The notes beneath the pieces were generated by a model. The model saw only the letters and a list, made by a program, of their open reading frames with translations, searched no databases and was not told the DNA's origin. A stretch of DNA of 64,000 nucleotides, taken from assembly GCA_025526915.1 (NCBI GenBank), contig JAHLKH010000009.1, forward strand, positions 62,001 to 126,000, written 5' to 3'. The translations under genes and the position numbers were made by a program. The DNA comes from Entophlyctis helioformis (Eukaryota > Chytridiomycota > Chytridiomycetes > Chytridiales > Chytriomycetaceae). Shown here one piece after another: positions 24,057-36,086 of the stretch (positions are counted from its first letter, which is position 1; each line of letters starts with the position of its first letter).

Positions 24057-26600
24057 ATGGCCGATACCAGCACTCACAGACACCACGCCGACGTCCGTTC
24101 GCAGCAAGGCAGCAAGAGAGCCAGCAAGAGCAGCAAGAGCAGCAAGCGCAGGCAGCAAGAGCAGCATGCACAACAAGAACAGCAAGCGCAGCAAACCAAC
24201 GTCCGTGGAGCCGTTGAAGAGCTGCAGCCAACGACCTGGCCGCTGTCCACCCAGCTGGCCAAGAAGACGTCGTCCATCCCCTGCTACCGCCACCATCCCG
24301 CCTACTTTCGCTCCACCTACACAAGCGACCTCTCCCGTCTGACGCAGGTGTGTCTCGCACCACAGTCGTCGCTGCCCTTGCCCAGCGATTGTCTTGGCGG
24401 CGATGGAATGATGTGCGCTGTCGATCGCTCGACGCTCGCTGGCGAGCCTCCCGCCACTCATAGCGCTCCTCTGCTGCTATGCTCTTCTGCTGCTATGCTC
24501 CTCTGTTCCACTGCTCCTCCGTCCCTCGGCTGCCTGTCCTGCCATGGCGCAATATGTGCCTTGGCTTGCACCATCTCCGCCCCCAGTCACGGGACAATGC
24601 TGACACTCGACGTTTGGCAGCGGCTGAATGCCCTGGCTCCGCAGGAACGCATGGTCATCCAGAACATTTGGGATCTCTACGACGCTGCCGGCGCCCATCT
24701 CAGAGAGCTCCTTGTGGACGGCATCCTCCACCAGTCCTGTCTGCCGCAGCTTTCGTACATTTCAAACTCGCTGGCGCCTCTCACGCGCGTCGACTTTATC
24801 GGTGCTCTGCCTACCGAGATCTCGTTCCAGATCCTGCGCTACCTCGACGGCAAGTCCCTGTGCCACTGTGCCCAGGTCTCCAAACGCTGGCGATGTGTCG
24901 CAGACGACGACTCCATCTGGTACCGCATGTGCACACAGCACATTGACAAAAAGTGCAACAAGTGCGGCTGGGGCCTGCCGCTCATGCACACGTCCCAGAG
25001 GCGTCCTGCCCCTCAACACGCTGTCGCCTCGGTCGATGCACCGCGTCAGCTCATCACAGCAGCCGCCCCGTCCGTCGAGCCGGCCAATGCGTCGCACGAT
25101 CAGTCTGCTTCGTCATCCGCAGCGATGGCGTCATCTCCTTCGGCTCGTCCGTCATCGTCCGAAATCCTGCAAGCCTCGGCATCATCGCGTGCTCGTCCTG
25201 CAAGCCCGCCTGCAGAAACGCCATCGGCAAAGCGCATCCGCATCGATTGCGGCTCCCACTCGCCCGGCCACGCCTCGCCAACTGCGACCCTTTCGTCATC
25301 CATTTCGCCAACAGACGTTGCCCCGGCCGCCGATCCCCATCACTACCACGAACGCCACGAGCACCACCACGAGCACCGCCTCTCTGAGCCAACTCCACTG
25401 CCCGCCTCCGAGCCGTCTTCCTGTTGCCCCACTCTTGCAGAGCAGCAAGAGAAGCAGCGGCTTCAACAAGAGGAGCTGCAGCGCGAGCATGAACTTCAGC
25501 AGCAGCAGCAGCAGCAGCAGCAGCAATTGCAAGAGAGGCAGCAGCGCAAAAAGTACCGCCGTCCCTGGAAAGAGGTTTATGCGGAGCGTTTGATTGTCGA
25601 GCGCAACTGGCGAAGCGCCAACTACTCGGTGCGCGACCTGACCGGCCACAAGGACGGCATCATGACGCTCTACTACGACGACTGCATGTCGCTCCTCATC
25701 ACAGGCGGGTACGATCACACCCTTCGCGCCTGGAATGTTCAGACTGGCGAGTGTCTCGGCATCATGAAAGGCCACACGCGATGCGTCCGTGGCGTGCAGT
25801 TTGATGATGCCAAGATCATCTCGTGCTCAATGGACCGAACGCTCCGAATCTGGTCCATGCGCGACTTTTCCTGCGTGCGCGTCATCGAGGGCCACACAGA
25901 CGGCGTGGTGTGTCTGCATTTCACCGACAAGATTCTGGCATCTGGCTCCGTTGACGGCGCTATCCGCGTGCACAACCTGGCGACATGCGTCACAACCACG
26001 CTCCACGGCCACACGGACTGGATCAACAAGGTTCTGATTCTCCCGTGCAAACGTCGCATTTTGTCATGTTCGGACGATATGACGATGCGCCTCTGGGACA
26101 TTGAGACGCGGCAAACGCTGCGCACCTTCTCGGGCCACGTTGCGCCTGTGCAGAGCCTGCAGCTCATCCTTCCCCGCCACCACATTGAGGATATCGAGGA
26201 GGAGGAGCTCAAGATTGTCACTGGCTCGCTGGACCACACGGTCAAGATCTGGGACTTTAAGACTGGACAGACCATCCGCACGCTCTTTGGCCACGTCGAG
26301 GGAGTCTGGTGCGTTGACGCTGATCTGCTGCGTGTGGTGAGCGGCTCACACGATCACACTCTCAAAGTCTGGGACATTGAGAGCGGCAAGTGCCTGTATA
26401 CCATCGAGGGAAACTCTGGCTCGGTCAACTGCTGCAGACTGTCCGACACCAAGCTCATCAGCGGCGATGACAATGGCATCATCAAAGTACGCGACTTTCG
26501 GCACAACAACCGCGTTGCAGCCGTTAACGCGCCAACAGCGACCACCCCAGCCTCATGTGCGGTGTCCCCGAATGCCGACTCTGTCGCACCATCTCACTAG
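24057..26600 (+). CDS. F-box/WD40 protein of the Met30/sconB/Pof1 type
   Basis: The whole span 24057-26600 is open, but family comparison suggests an in-frame 273-nt intron at 24348-24620, leaving 756 residues. After a Lys/Gln-rich start come CYRHHP and LRELLVDGILHQSCLPQLSY, then an F-box (GALPTEISFQILRYLDGKSL) and the marker KKCNKCGWGLPLMH, typical of Met30, sconB and Pof1. A Ser/His-rich linker with a run of about ten Gln (near 25495) leads to seven WD40 repeats, such as LTGHKDGIMTLYYDDCMSL and VSGSHDHTLKVWDIESGKC. In fungi this protein is the substrate receptor of an SCF ubiquitin ligase that restrains Met4/Cys3-type bZIP activators of sulfur genes. A bZIP of that type is encoded at 36087. 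It starts 89 bp after NBP35. Confidence 0.88.
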   Translation: MADTSTHRHHADVRSQQGSKRASKSSKSSKRRQQEQHAQQEQQAQQTNVRGAVEELQPTTWPLSTQLAKKTSSIPCYRHHPAYFRSTYTSDLSRLTQVCLAPQSSLPLPSDCLGGDGMMCAVDRSTLAGEPPATHSAPLLLCSSAAMLLCSTAPPSLGCLSCHGAICALACTISAPSHGTMLTLDVWQRLNALAPQERMVIQNIWDLYDAAGAHLRELLVDGILHQSCLPQLSYISNSLAPLTRVDFIGALPTEISFQILRYLDGKSLCHCAQVSKRWRCVADDDSIWYRMCTQHIDKKCNKCGWGLPLMHTSQRRPAPQHAVASVDAPRQLITAAAPSVEPANASHDQSASSSAAMASSPSARPSSSEILQASASSRARPASPPAETPSAKRIRIDCGSHSPGHASPTATLSSSISPTDVAPAADPHHYHERHEHHHEHRLSEPTPLPASEPSSCCPTLAEQQEKQRLQQEELQREHELQQQQQQQQQQLQERQQRKKYRRPWKEVYAERLIVERNWRSANYSVRDLTGHKDGIMTLYYDDCMSLLITGGYDHTLRAWNVQTGECLGIMKGHTRCVRGVQFDDAKIISCSMDRTLRIWSMRDFSCVRVIEGHTDGVVCLHFTDKILASGSVDGAIRVHNLATCVTTTLHGHTDWINKVLILPCKRRILSCSDDMTMRLWDIETRQTLRTFSGHVAPVQSLQLILPRHHIEDIEEEELKIVTGSLDHTVKIWDFKTGQTIRTLFGHVEGVWCVDADLLRVVSGSHDHTLKVWDIESGKCLYTIEGNSGSVNCCRLSDTKLISGDDNGIIKVRDFRHNNRVAAVNAPTATTPASCAVSPNADSVAPSH

Positions 26601-26703
26601 TCGGCAGACACTCGCCTCTCCGCCGACCGCAAGCACATTATGTAATTCTTTTTTCAGTAAACAAGCTGTCAAGCACCACCATCTCCTCTCTCTTACTCGA
26701 CAT
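26601..26703. terminator. Convergent 3' region, Met30-like / RBM48
   Basis: Only about 100 bp lie between the stop of the Met30-like gene and the stop of RBM48. A TTATGTAATTCTTTTTTCAG stretch at about 26638 is AT-rich against the local GC and could serve 3' processing of the + gene. No further signal is evident. Confidence 0.35.
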
Positions 26704-27431
26704 TCACAGAGCCTGGCGTTGCGAGACCTGCTGCATTCGCGCAAGCATCTTGAGCCGTACATCGTCCAGCGATTCGTGCTCGGGGCCGTACCGAACGTGC
26801 AGCAGTGATCCATAGAAGCTGGCGTCCTTCATCTTGTTCTTGGCCTCTCTGGAGAAACACAAACGGTGCAGGTGCTGGCAGTTGAAGAGCATTCTTCTTG
26901 GCCCACAATGCACCGGAGCATCCACTGACCTGGCATTGGATATGTCTGCATACTTGACCATGTACCGCTCAGTGAATGGCGCTGCGGGATTGTCTGGCAG
27001 TCGTTGCACACTGGATGGTGAGTGCAGATACGGTCAGCCTCAAGCGTCTGGCACAGATCCAGCCACAGAATCGCCACTTGCTGTTGGATGCGGCCGAAAA
27101 ACGACAGTCTCTGCTCCAGCTCGGCAGCAACCTTGATGGGCGGCACGTTGTCCACAACGATGAAGCTGGATGCATGCAGTCAGTCAGTCGATCAGCCAGT
27201 TAGTCTGCTCGCCGGCAGCGCCGCCAGCAAACAGTGTCGAACAGGATGGATATCGCATGTACCTGGACTCGCTTTGAACAGTGTACACTGGAGCGCATCC
27301 AGTCAGTCAACCAGCCAGCCAGCCAGCCAGCCAGCCAACCCGTAGTAATGGCCCATAAATGGCTTACAACGCCACCCACCTGTGACGGCCTTTGGGTTGG
27401 TCGCATCGTAGATCTTGCGTTTGCCGCCCAT
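26704..27431 (-). CDS. RBM48: RBM48, minimal RRM-only form
   Basis: Five exons: 27431-27380, 27287-27263, 27165-27082, 27010-26930 and 26848-26704. They sum to 387 nt (128 residues). The protein reads MGGKRKIYDATNPKAVT, VYTVQSES, then FIVVDNVPPIKVAAELEQRL, SFFGRIQ, FTERYMVKYADISNAREAKN and SFYGSLLHVRYGPEHES. This is the RBM48 RRM (human: KAVKVYTINLESQYLLIQGVP and GGLLHVCYAPEFE). Human RBM48 has a long C-terminal extension (367 residues), which is absent here. RBM48 with ARMC7 contributes to splicing of U12-type introns. Intron 3 needs a GC donor (27081/27080) to keep frame: IQH|VQRLPDNP. Introns 1 and 2 contain (GCCA)n and CTGAC-type repeats close to their 3' splice sites. Its start codon is only 27 bp from that of the divergent CCDC180-like gene. 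Confidence 0.88.
27300..27345. repeat. (GCCA)n array in RBM48 intron 1
   Basis: Six to seven CAGC/GCCA units at about 27312-27338, flanked by CAGTCAGT, fill the intron between RBM48 exons 1 and 2. They stop a few bases before the acceptor. On the coding strand the flank reads TTGACTGACTGG, again containing the branch-like CTGAC. Confidence 0.75.
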
Positions 27432-27458
27432 TTCACACAACGTTGCAAAGCTGCGCAG

Positions 27459-30400
27459 ATGGCGACACTGGCAAGCCATGCCAATCCTGCCGCGAATGCG
27501 GATGCGGCCAGCGATCCAGCTGCCGGAGACGCGGGCGGTGTCGACGGGTTTGCCCCCGATGCGTCCGAGTCTGCCCATGTCAACCTCACCCCTCGAACCT
27601 ACTCGTCACACACGCCGCTCTTCACACGGCCCACATCCTCTGCTCGAGGCGCGAGCCTCCGGGCCAACACGCTCTCCGACCTGCGATCTGACCACCTCTT
27701 CGCAGGCCGTGTGTCGCTGATGCCGCGACGCCGTAGCGAAGCCAATGGGCTAGCAAGCCTGATGATGGACAGCACGCTCGAGCTGCGCATCATGGACGTC
27801 ATCACCGGCGACGACCCTATGCAAGAGGGCGAAGAGTCGCTGGAAGATCAGGAGCGCAAACGGCTCGAGGAAGAGGGCCGCAAAGCGGCGCTCGGACTAA
27901 CAGGGGCCAAACGCGTCATGCTGGAAGACAGGTGCGAGTGAGCTGGCCAAAGAGTCGTCCTGCCACATATCCACGCGCGGCCGCTCTTGTTGTGCAGGGA
28001 GAGCGCTGACACACGGCTCAATGTGTGATGCATGTAGATACAACCAGTTGCGGGAATCGTTCTCTGCCAAAATGCACGAGATCGGCACTGTGGTGAATAA
28101 CAGCATCCAAGAGCTGCTGGTCAACTTCAAAGCCACATGGGCCAAGTCTAGCCAGGGTAAACGCATTGCCGACTGCCGGCTTGGCGGCCAGGATGGCGGG
28201 ATACAATCAGAAAACGAGCTGACACTGCCTCTATTGGTGCAGAGGGAGCATACGTGGTTGACATTCTGACGTCTGAAAAGCTGGCGCAGATCTCTGGCAA
28301 CCACCTGCTGGATCTCAAAGATGAAACGACGGCGATATCCAAGAGCCGCGACCAGCAGCTAAAGGACCTCGAAAAGTCTCTTGCGGATCTTGAAAAGCAG
28401 CGTGCTGATAAAGTCAGCGAGCAGATGGCCAAGTTCAGCAAGCAGCTCAAGCGACTCAACTACCAGCGTCCAACCGCCATTGCACGGATGCTGCAAGTGC
28501 GTATCTGGCCAAACGAATGGACAATGCCGCATTCCAATGTCCATCACCATTGACTTGCCGAATGCTTGATGCACAACCAAACAGGACGAGTGTGTGGCAG
28601 CCAACCTCAAGATTCTCGAGAACCGCGAATCAATCCTGCAGTACATCGCCACACTCCGCAGCCTCAATGTCGACGTGGACCGGAAAATGAACGAGTATCT
28701 GCTCGTGTATGGCGCCAAGTGGAACCAGGCACGCTACGACTTTGTGTTTGAAAACTTTGTCGTGGCTATCCGCAAGACCCTTGATCTGGACATTGGTGCA
28801 CTCTACGACCGGTTTCGTCGCCGCTTTGAGGCCAACGTCGCATCCCAGACCTCGCTGGTAGGGCGGCCCTCGATCAGCCAGCCGCTTGCTGCAAAGATCA
28901 GCTGCTCAGTCACGACTAACCTGCGACGATCCGCCTTGGCGACCGATGAACAGATTCAGACAATCATGGACATGGCCATTGAGCATGTGTCGCTTCCCTG
29001 GCTCAAGAGCTGGCGAGAAAAAGTAGGCGTAAGCGTCGTCTGCCAGTCCAACGCCATCGCAGACTTTCACGAGGAGCTGGTGGCATTCGAGTCGTCCATG
29101 GACGAAAATGCCAAGAACATGCTCGAGTACTGGTATCCGTCGCTTGAAGAATGCAATCTCAAGACCGACGACGAGCTCCAGAAGATTATGCAAGGTAGGC
29201 AGACATCTGACAAAATGAGCTGTGGTGGAACCGCGGCAATTCCCGTGCATGCTCCACTGACGTGTAGGGTTGTGCAGATCAAGTCAAAAAGTACCGCAAG
29301 ACATCAGAGATACTGGCAGGAAAACGCGCCGGGATGCTGCTCGCTTCACAGGCATCACGCAACCGTGACGTGCTGGACAAAGTGGCCGAGTTTATTGTCT
29401 GTCTGTTGGCAGCCAAGACGGAGCATGCCGAAAGGATGGCTGAAACAGAGCTCGACATTGTCACGATGCTGCACGACATCACGGAAGAGTTTGAGGCAGA
29501 CCAAAAGGCACACGAAAAGGTGCTTGGACGTGAGCTCAATGCGATCCGCACAGAAACGCGCGAAAGCTCTATCCTCAAGCGGCTGTCAAAGTGCCATGAG
29601 CTGCTCAAAGCCATCGATGACTGTTAGTGTTGCTGCAGTGCGTGAATGTGAATGGCGTTGGATCAACTGATCATTGCCACGCCTCAAATGATGGGCAAAC
29701 AGGTTCGAGCGAGTCGCACTCGCAATGCACCAATGTGGTGCGCAGTCTCTTTGACAAGATCCGTGGGATCGAGACGGTGTATCAAGACAAGATTAACGCC
29801 ATGTTCAAGGTGGACGCGTCTCTGGTGGACCAGCCTGTTGCCAATGCACCAAAGGCAGATCGGCGGACCTCCTATGAACGCATGCCATCCAACGTCGATT
29901 TCATGTCAAACAACGGCCTGCTGCAACACAGCAGCCATTCGCAGTCCACGACGCCGTCGCAGTCGCATGCACAGTCCCAAACTCAGTCTCTGCCAGCAGC
30001 CTCCGTTGCTTCGCGTCCCTCCACAGGGCACACGCCGTCAAGTGCCACACCCGTCGCTGGACTTGATGCCCACGCTCCAAACTCTGGACACGGCACTGTG
30101 CCGTCGTCGCTGCCAACTGCAGCGCCTTCTCCAACACCATCCAGCGGGCAGGACCAGGGACAAGGCACTGGAGGCGTCGGCAGTGGTAACGCCTCCAAAT
30201 CTCAGACGCCCCTCCCCATCCACCAGCAATCGAGGCAGGCTGTTGGAACTGGCCCGGCTGCGCAGTCCGGATCGGGCCTCAACCAAAACGCGACTTCTCC
30301 GCCTGGATCTGCCTCAACCCACCAGTCGGGATCGCTTGGCCCGTCTTCTGGATCAGGCTCTCATATTCAAGGACACCAGGCCACACCGCCCTTGAAGCAA

Positions 30401-33400
30401 CAGCCAAAAGGACCGCCGATTGTGCGCGAGGTGGAGTTTCTGTCCAAAAAGGTCGCTGAATGGCGCCAGGATCAGATCCAGCAGCTCAAAGTTCGTGCTG
30501 CGCAGGTCGAGACCGAAGCCCAGACCGCCAAGATGAAGCGGCAGCAGGCCAAGATGAAGCATGGGAAAATGGTTGGTGGCGGCATGGGAAACAATGGCGG
30601 GCCAGCAAGCACCAGCGGCACTGGCTTCATGGGCGGCGCACTGAAACACGAGGCCAGGACTGGCCAGATGGCTAGCGTGCTTGGTACCATCACGGCATCG
30701 CCTTCTCATGATGTTGGCGTTCTGACTGGTGCGACTGGATTCACGACAACAACAGCAGCCAGCAGCAGCAGCAGCCAGCGATGCCAGCCTTTGTGCCAAT
30801 GCTGCTCGATGGCACCAAATATGTTCCTGATTTCAAGGTGGCCAACTACCTAGCGGCTGTTGGATTCTCTCCTGACCTGAGCGCGATCACGTACATTTCA
30901 GATCTGCCGCCAGTCCAGCAACACCACCAACACTCGTCTGGATCATCCCGCATCGACGACATGCCTGTTGAAATCCCGCCCATCTCAACCGAGACGCTGT
31001 CAAGTCTGCGCAAGCATCTGGAGCAAGCCGTGCAGCAGGATGCAAAAGACTGGGAGGCGACCGTCAACGAAATTGTCGCGCAAAAGATCTCCAACAGAGT
31101 CGAGGTTCTCTCAAGCCGTCGCAGCCTCCAGCTGGTCGAGTTTGAAAGGCGGTCGCTCGACATGGACAACGTGTCACGACAGCGCATCGAGGCGTTGGGG
31201 CATCTCCACACGTCGCACGAAAACGAAGCCAACATGCTGCTGTTCAAGATGAACCAGGTGCGCACCAACTACTCGGCGTCCATCAAGCGGCTCATTTTGC
31301 TCTCGCGCGAATTTACCGAAAAGACGATTGGGCCAATGATGGGCAAGATGGATGCTGCGCGATCGTCCAACACGGTGTACCAGCTGCAGCGCGATTTTGA
31401 GCACGAGCTCATGGACCATACCGTGTCGCTCAAAGAGTGTCTGTCGTGCTCAACCGACGCATTTGAGCATGGCAAGGCTGTGCTGATCAAGTCCAAGTAT
31501 CCTGGCCACCATGCTGCGGCGTGGATCATTTTGCGCGAGTCGCGGCTGGTGGATGCCGACAATGTCGCCCAGGAAATGGACCGATGGCGCAGTGCGTTTG
31601 ATGCCGAGATTGAGGGTGTGCAGAACGATACGGCCAGCAAGGTGCACCAGATGACTGTCGAGTTCACGGCGTATCTTGAGGACTTTGATTTGATCGAGCG
31701 TGTCGGCCGGTGTCTGACAGATGTCCGTCTCAAGCTCAAGGCAGAGGCAAGCTCATGGCATGGCCGAAGCTGACATGATAAGGAGCTGGATGGCGGCTAA
31801 ACCAGGGTCTCTGATGACAGGGAGCAAGGGCAAAAGCCCTGCACAAAGACATTCTTGACCAGGTTGCACAATGCGCAAAGAGCCGCGAGATGCCAAAGCC
31901 GACATGGGTATGTCAAGGCAACTGCATGACAGATGTGGCAGACACTCGTCGACTCACCACTTACTTGGCATTCCTGCAGGCACAGGCACAAAAGTTGATT
32001 TCCAGCTGCGACCAGATCCGATCGCAGGTTGCTGACTATGCCAACTACCTCGATTGCCTGCATCCTGGCGCAAATGCGGCCACATTCCGCAACACTGGCC
32101 CATCCAGCATTGCCGAGTGGAAAGCGACAAAGTCCATGCACGTCTGATGCTTTGCTGCTGTGCCTGCTGTTTCTGGTTATCTAATCGTGAAACCCACTGC
32201 GTTTGTAAACAGTTGCAAGCTGAGCCGGCCGCCAACATCGCGTCCTGCGTCCTCCAAGCGAGTCTCCAAGGTTGGCAGTCAGCGCCTGTCAAGTTTAGCT
32301 ACTGGCGAAGGATCAAGCAGTGGTGCAGACACGGTTCTGGTGTCATTCGACATGGGCACGCCCAGCAAAGATGCCGGCCATCGAGCCAGCGCGTCCGAGA
32401 CACAGACAGCCGGAGCTGGCTCAAATGGAGACCAAGCGGATGCAGATCTGGCATCGTCCACTGGTCGCGGTCAAGGCATAACAGGTGGGGATGGCAGCAA
32501 TAGTAGGCACGCTTCACGACCGGCTTCTGGCGACCAACGCAAGTCACAGCCGGCCAGCCGGCCCGACAGCGGCGGCGGCGGTGGTGGCGGTGATGCTCAT
32601 CGAAAGTCGGCGGCAGCAGCCGGCCACGTTGGCAGTGATGGACGAAAGACGCCTGGCTCTGCAGGCAGCAGACGCTCGCTTGCGTCTGGGACTGCCCAGT
32701 CTGGCAGCGACGGTGCTGGCGTTGGCAGCCAAGGCGACGATCACCATGGTGCTGTGCATACGAGCCGTGATGGACAGGTTGTGGTCGGTGTTGCCCAAAG
32801 TCGGAATGCGCTTTACGAATCGTCCCAAAATGCAAGCAACGGCGGTGCCGAGCGAGGCCTAAAGTACACAGACCTGTGCACACGATGGAGACTGCAAGTG
32901 CGATCGCACATTTTTGAGCTATGCGAGGTGATTGCGTGGCCATGGCTTGGATAGAGGCCGTCTGCCTCGTCGTTGGTCGACATTAACAAGCCATCATGAC
33001 TCTGGCAGGCATACTATGGACGCAAGTCGTCGAGCGATATTCGCAAAAAGGACAGGATCCCGACAAGCAGCACACAGTACATGAGCATGGTGGATGAGAT
33101 GATCAGCGAGGTGATGGAGCGAGCAGAAGCGTGGCGCCACGAGCAGATCAAAGAGTTTCTTGGCACGCTCAAGGTTGTCTACGCGGAGCTTGGCGCCATC
33201 GTCGGCCATGTGCACAGTGTTGTGTACCAGGAGATGAGCGACACGCTTGGCAATATGTGGCGTGAACGAACGACGCACTTTGCACGGACACGATCGACTA
33301 TATACCACGACAAGCAAGAGTATGGTCGGATGCTAAAGCTAAGTCTTGGACATCCGCGATGGACGGCAGAGCTCTCGCGCCTTGACGGATCTGCACAGCA

Positions 33401-34244
33401 GTCGTATGCGGACATGTGCCGATGCATCGAGGATCTCCAGAGCCAGTGCAGCAAGAATCTTGAGCAGATTGGGGTCGACTTTGTGGAGCAGCTCGAGTAC
33501 TCGTCATGCCTGCTGTCTGGTATTTTGGATGGCATCGTTGTGGTTGAAGAGGATATCTGTTTGCCAGACGGTGAGTGACGGCTGTTTCTATTGTTGAGGC
33601 GGCTTGCAGACTATTGACCGGCGGCACCGGCAGGTTTTGGCGGTGTGCAGCGATCGCCGGTGACCACGCAGTCACAACAGGCCAAGAGTTTGCGCGAGGC
33701 ACGCATGCAGCAGCAGCAGTACCAGGGATCGCTGCCGTCACCAGGCATCATGCCACATCCGATTGCGCCGCCCGAATCACCAATGCGCGCCATGGCTGCT
33801 ATGGGGGGATCCACACACTTTATGTTCCCGCTGCCGTCCCCGACGATGGCACCAGGAGGAAGGAGACAAGAGCGAGCTGTAGAGCATCCAGCAGAGCGAC
33901 GAGCGCCTCCGCACAAGATGACACAGTGGTCGCCATGCCCGACGGGTCAGCTTCCGCTGAACGCGCTGCAGCCCGACTCCTTTGGACGTAAGTCGTGAGA
34001 TGGCGCCGAGTGGCTCTCACAACCCAAACTAACCTGTTGGGCAGCGCAAGTGCTCCAGTCACGCGCAACGCCGCTCCACGGCGATCTCATTTCAAGCCGC
34101 GACAATGTGTTCCGCAAGTTCACGGCAGAAATGGGCCGCCGAGTGCGTCTCCTGGTTGACCAGGCGCAAGTCGAGCGAGCTGCCGAAGACCAGTGGCTCA
34201 AGCACTGGCAAGACGATGTTGCCCGCGTTCGCGCTGCGTACTGA
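27459..34244 (+). CDS. Large coiled-coil protein, probable CCDC180-like flagellar protein
   Basis: About thirteen exons. Well-phased ones are 27459-27931, 28038-28156, 28243-28496, 28585-29194, 29278-29622, 31821-31907, 31980-32131, 32213-32927, 33009-33570, 33634-33987 and 34045-34244. The segment 29703-31746 needs one more intron near 30675-30765, where the reading frame changes. The product is about 1,940 residues. Helical modules alternate with Ser/Gln-rich linkers: LNVDVDRKMNEYLLVYGAKW and NQARYDFVFENFVVAI; EHVSLPWLKSWREKVGVSV; VFRKFTAEMGRRVRLLVDQA before the stop. Length and the paired helical blocks suggest CCDC180 (DUF4455/DUF4456), a protein restricted to organisms with motile cilia. 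That assignment is from memory of the family and is moderate. The intron after 31746 is GC-AG (GAG|GCAAGC). It shares a 27-bp start-to-start gap with RBM48. Confidence 0.6.
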
Positions 34245-34320
34245 GCTTCGGCCCTTGGACGCGAATGAATTGAAAAAACTTTTTTCTTAACTTGACTTGA
34301 CGCAGCGACACAGACCAGCA

Positions 34321-35828
34321 ATGATTCGGAGACAGGCGAGACAGCGGAGAGAGTATCTGTACCGCAAGGGCCTTGAGACCAAGGACAGACTCATCTTTGA
34401 CCGCAAGCAGAAGCTCAAGCAGGCGCTCGATGGTGCGGCCGCTCTCCATGTCTGCATGGTGCATTCGAGAGGAGCTGGACTGACATGACCAACGGCTGAC
34501 ATGGCAATGCACGGCTGCTCTGGGTGGATGCTGGATGTGGGCATGGATGTATGCGCCGGCGTGCGGTATGGTGCGATGTGGTGTGGTGCGGTGCGGTGCG
34601 GTGCGTGCAAGTGCAGAGGGAAAGCCCATTCCGAGCGAGCTGCGCAGCGAAGCCGAAGCTCTGCGCAAGGAGCTTGTCTTTGACGAGAACCAAGCCAGTG
34701 AGTTCATCGAGCAGCTGCATGCAATTCCATCGAATGGCGGCTGACGGACGCTGCTTACCACGACCTGCAGCACCAACGACACACATTGACGACGAGTATG
34801 CGCGTGCGGGAGAGGTTGACCCCAAGATCCTTGTTACAACGTCTCGCGATCCCAGCAGCAGACTGCAGCAGTTTGCAAAGGTGCGGCCTTTTGCGGCATC
34901 GTGCAACGTCCATGCAGTTGTTGGAAGCCCACTCACCCTCTGGATGGATGGATTGGCTGGCTGGCTGGGCTTGCGCACAGGAGATGAAGCTCATGTTTCC
35001 CAACTCGCAGCGCATGAACCGCGGTAACTATGTCGTCGAGGACATTGTCGATGCATGTCGCAAGAGCGACGCCACGGACCTGATCATCTTCCACGAGCAC
35101 CGTGGACAGCCCGGTACGACCGATGGATGAATCTGCACCGTTTGTCCATGTCTGCGAATGGCCGGGTCTGTGCATATGCTGACAGAATGGCGCGCATGGC
35201 AATGACCAGATGGCATGGTGATTTCGCACTTCCCATATGGCCCAACGGCGTACTTTACACTGCACAATGTGGTGCTGCGTCACGACATTCCCGACCGCGG
35301 CACTGTTTCTGAGCAGTTCCCGCATCTGATCTTTGACAAGTTCAACTCGAAGCTTGGCCAGCGGGTGCGTCTTGTTGGGTTCACGCTGCACGGCACCAAC
35401 GTCGTTTAGACTGACTGATGCGCTGATGCATGGACAATGACGACGACAATGATGGCGACGACGACAACGACAATGGCGGAGTAGGTGCAAAACATTCTCA
35501 AGTACCTGTTTCCCGTGCCCAAGGAAGACAGCAAGCGTGTGATGACATTTGCCAACCAGGCCGACTATATCTCATTCCGCCACCACGTGTACTACGAGGT
35601 GGACGGCCAAGTACAGCTTGCCGAGGTCGGACCGCGTTTTGAGTTAAGACGTGAGTGCATGGCCGTGCTTTTTTGTCTTGCAGCAGGCCAACTGCATGAC
35701 GGGCTGACATGCTGGGTGTCTGGGCAGTGTACGAGATCAAGCTCGGCACAGTAGACATCAAGGAGGCCGACACCGAATGGGTGTTCAGGCCATACCAGCG
35801 GACAGCCAAGAAGCGCGAGTTTTTGTGA
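34321..35828 (+). CDS. IMP4: U3 snoRNP protein IMP4 (Brix domain)
   Basis: Seven exons: 34321-34432, 34617-34697, 34771-34880, 34981-35113, 35210-35364, 35485-35650 and 35728-35828. They sum to 858 nt (285 residues), matching the usual length. It starts [20 protein letters not shown], continues [20 protein letters not shown] with [12 protein letters not shown], and has the Brix/sigma70-like motifs [19 protein letters not shown] and [20 protein letters not shown], then [15 protein letters not shown] and GPRFELRLYEIKLGT. IMP4 forms a complex with IMP3 and MPP10 and helps U3 snoRNA pair with pre-18S rRNA in the nucleolus. Gene model and identity are both secure. Intron 1 contains a (GTGCG)n repeat near 34585. 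It begins 76 bp after the stop of the CCDC180-like gene. Confidence 0.96.
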
Positions 35829-36086
35829 TGCGGACAACGCCTGCCATGTTTGTTGTGCACGAGCATCGTCAATACAGTCTCTTACAGCCGCACACTCTAT
35901 CTGCAGCTCGCCTCCAGCCATGAATGCACCAGCAGTCATACACCGATGCCCAGATCCCTCAGGAGTGTTGGCCATGCCCCGCTGATGTCTAAAGTGCCAG
36001 CCACGTGACCTCACGTGTCTGGGCATCGATTGCGCAATTTGGGGAGAGCCTCGACAAATTGCCCACCCCTTGCAGCACAGCCGGGA

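Noticed and set aside
24348..24620. Read-through of the Met30-like ORF as coding sequence
   Set aside because: Although stop-free, this 273-nt piece is Cys/Ser/Leu-rich, begins GTGTGT and ends TTGGCAG, and its removal aligns CYRHHP and RLNALAPQE with the family. I treat it as an in-frame intron, with transcript data needed to be sure.
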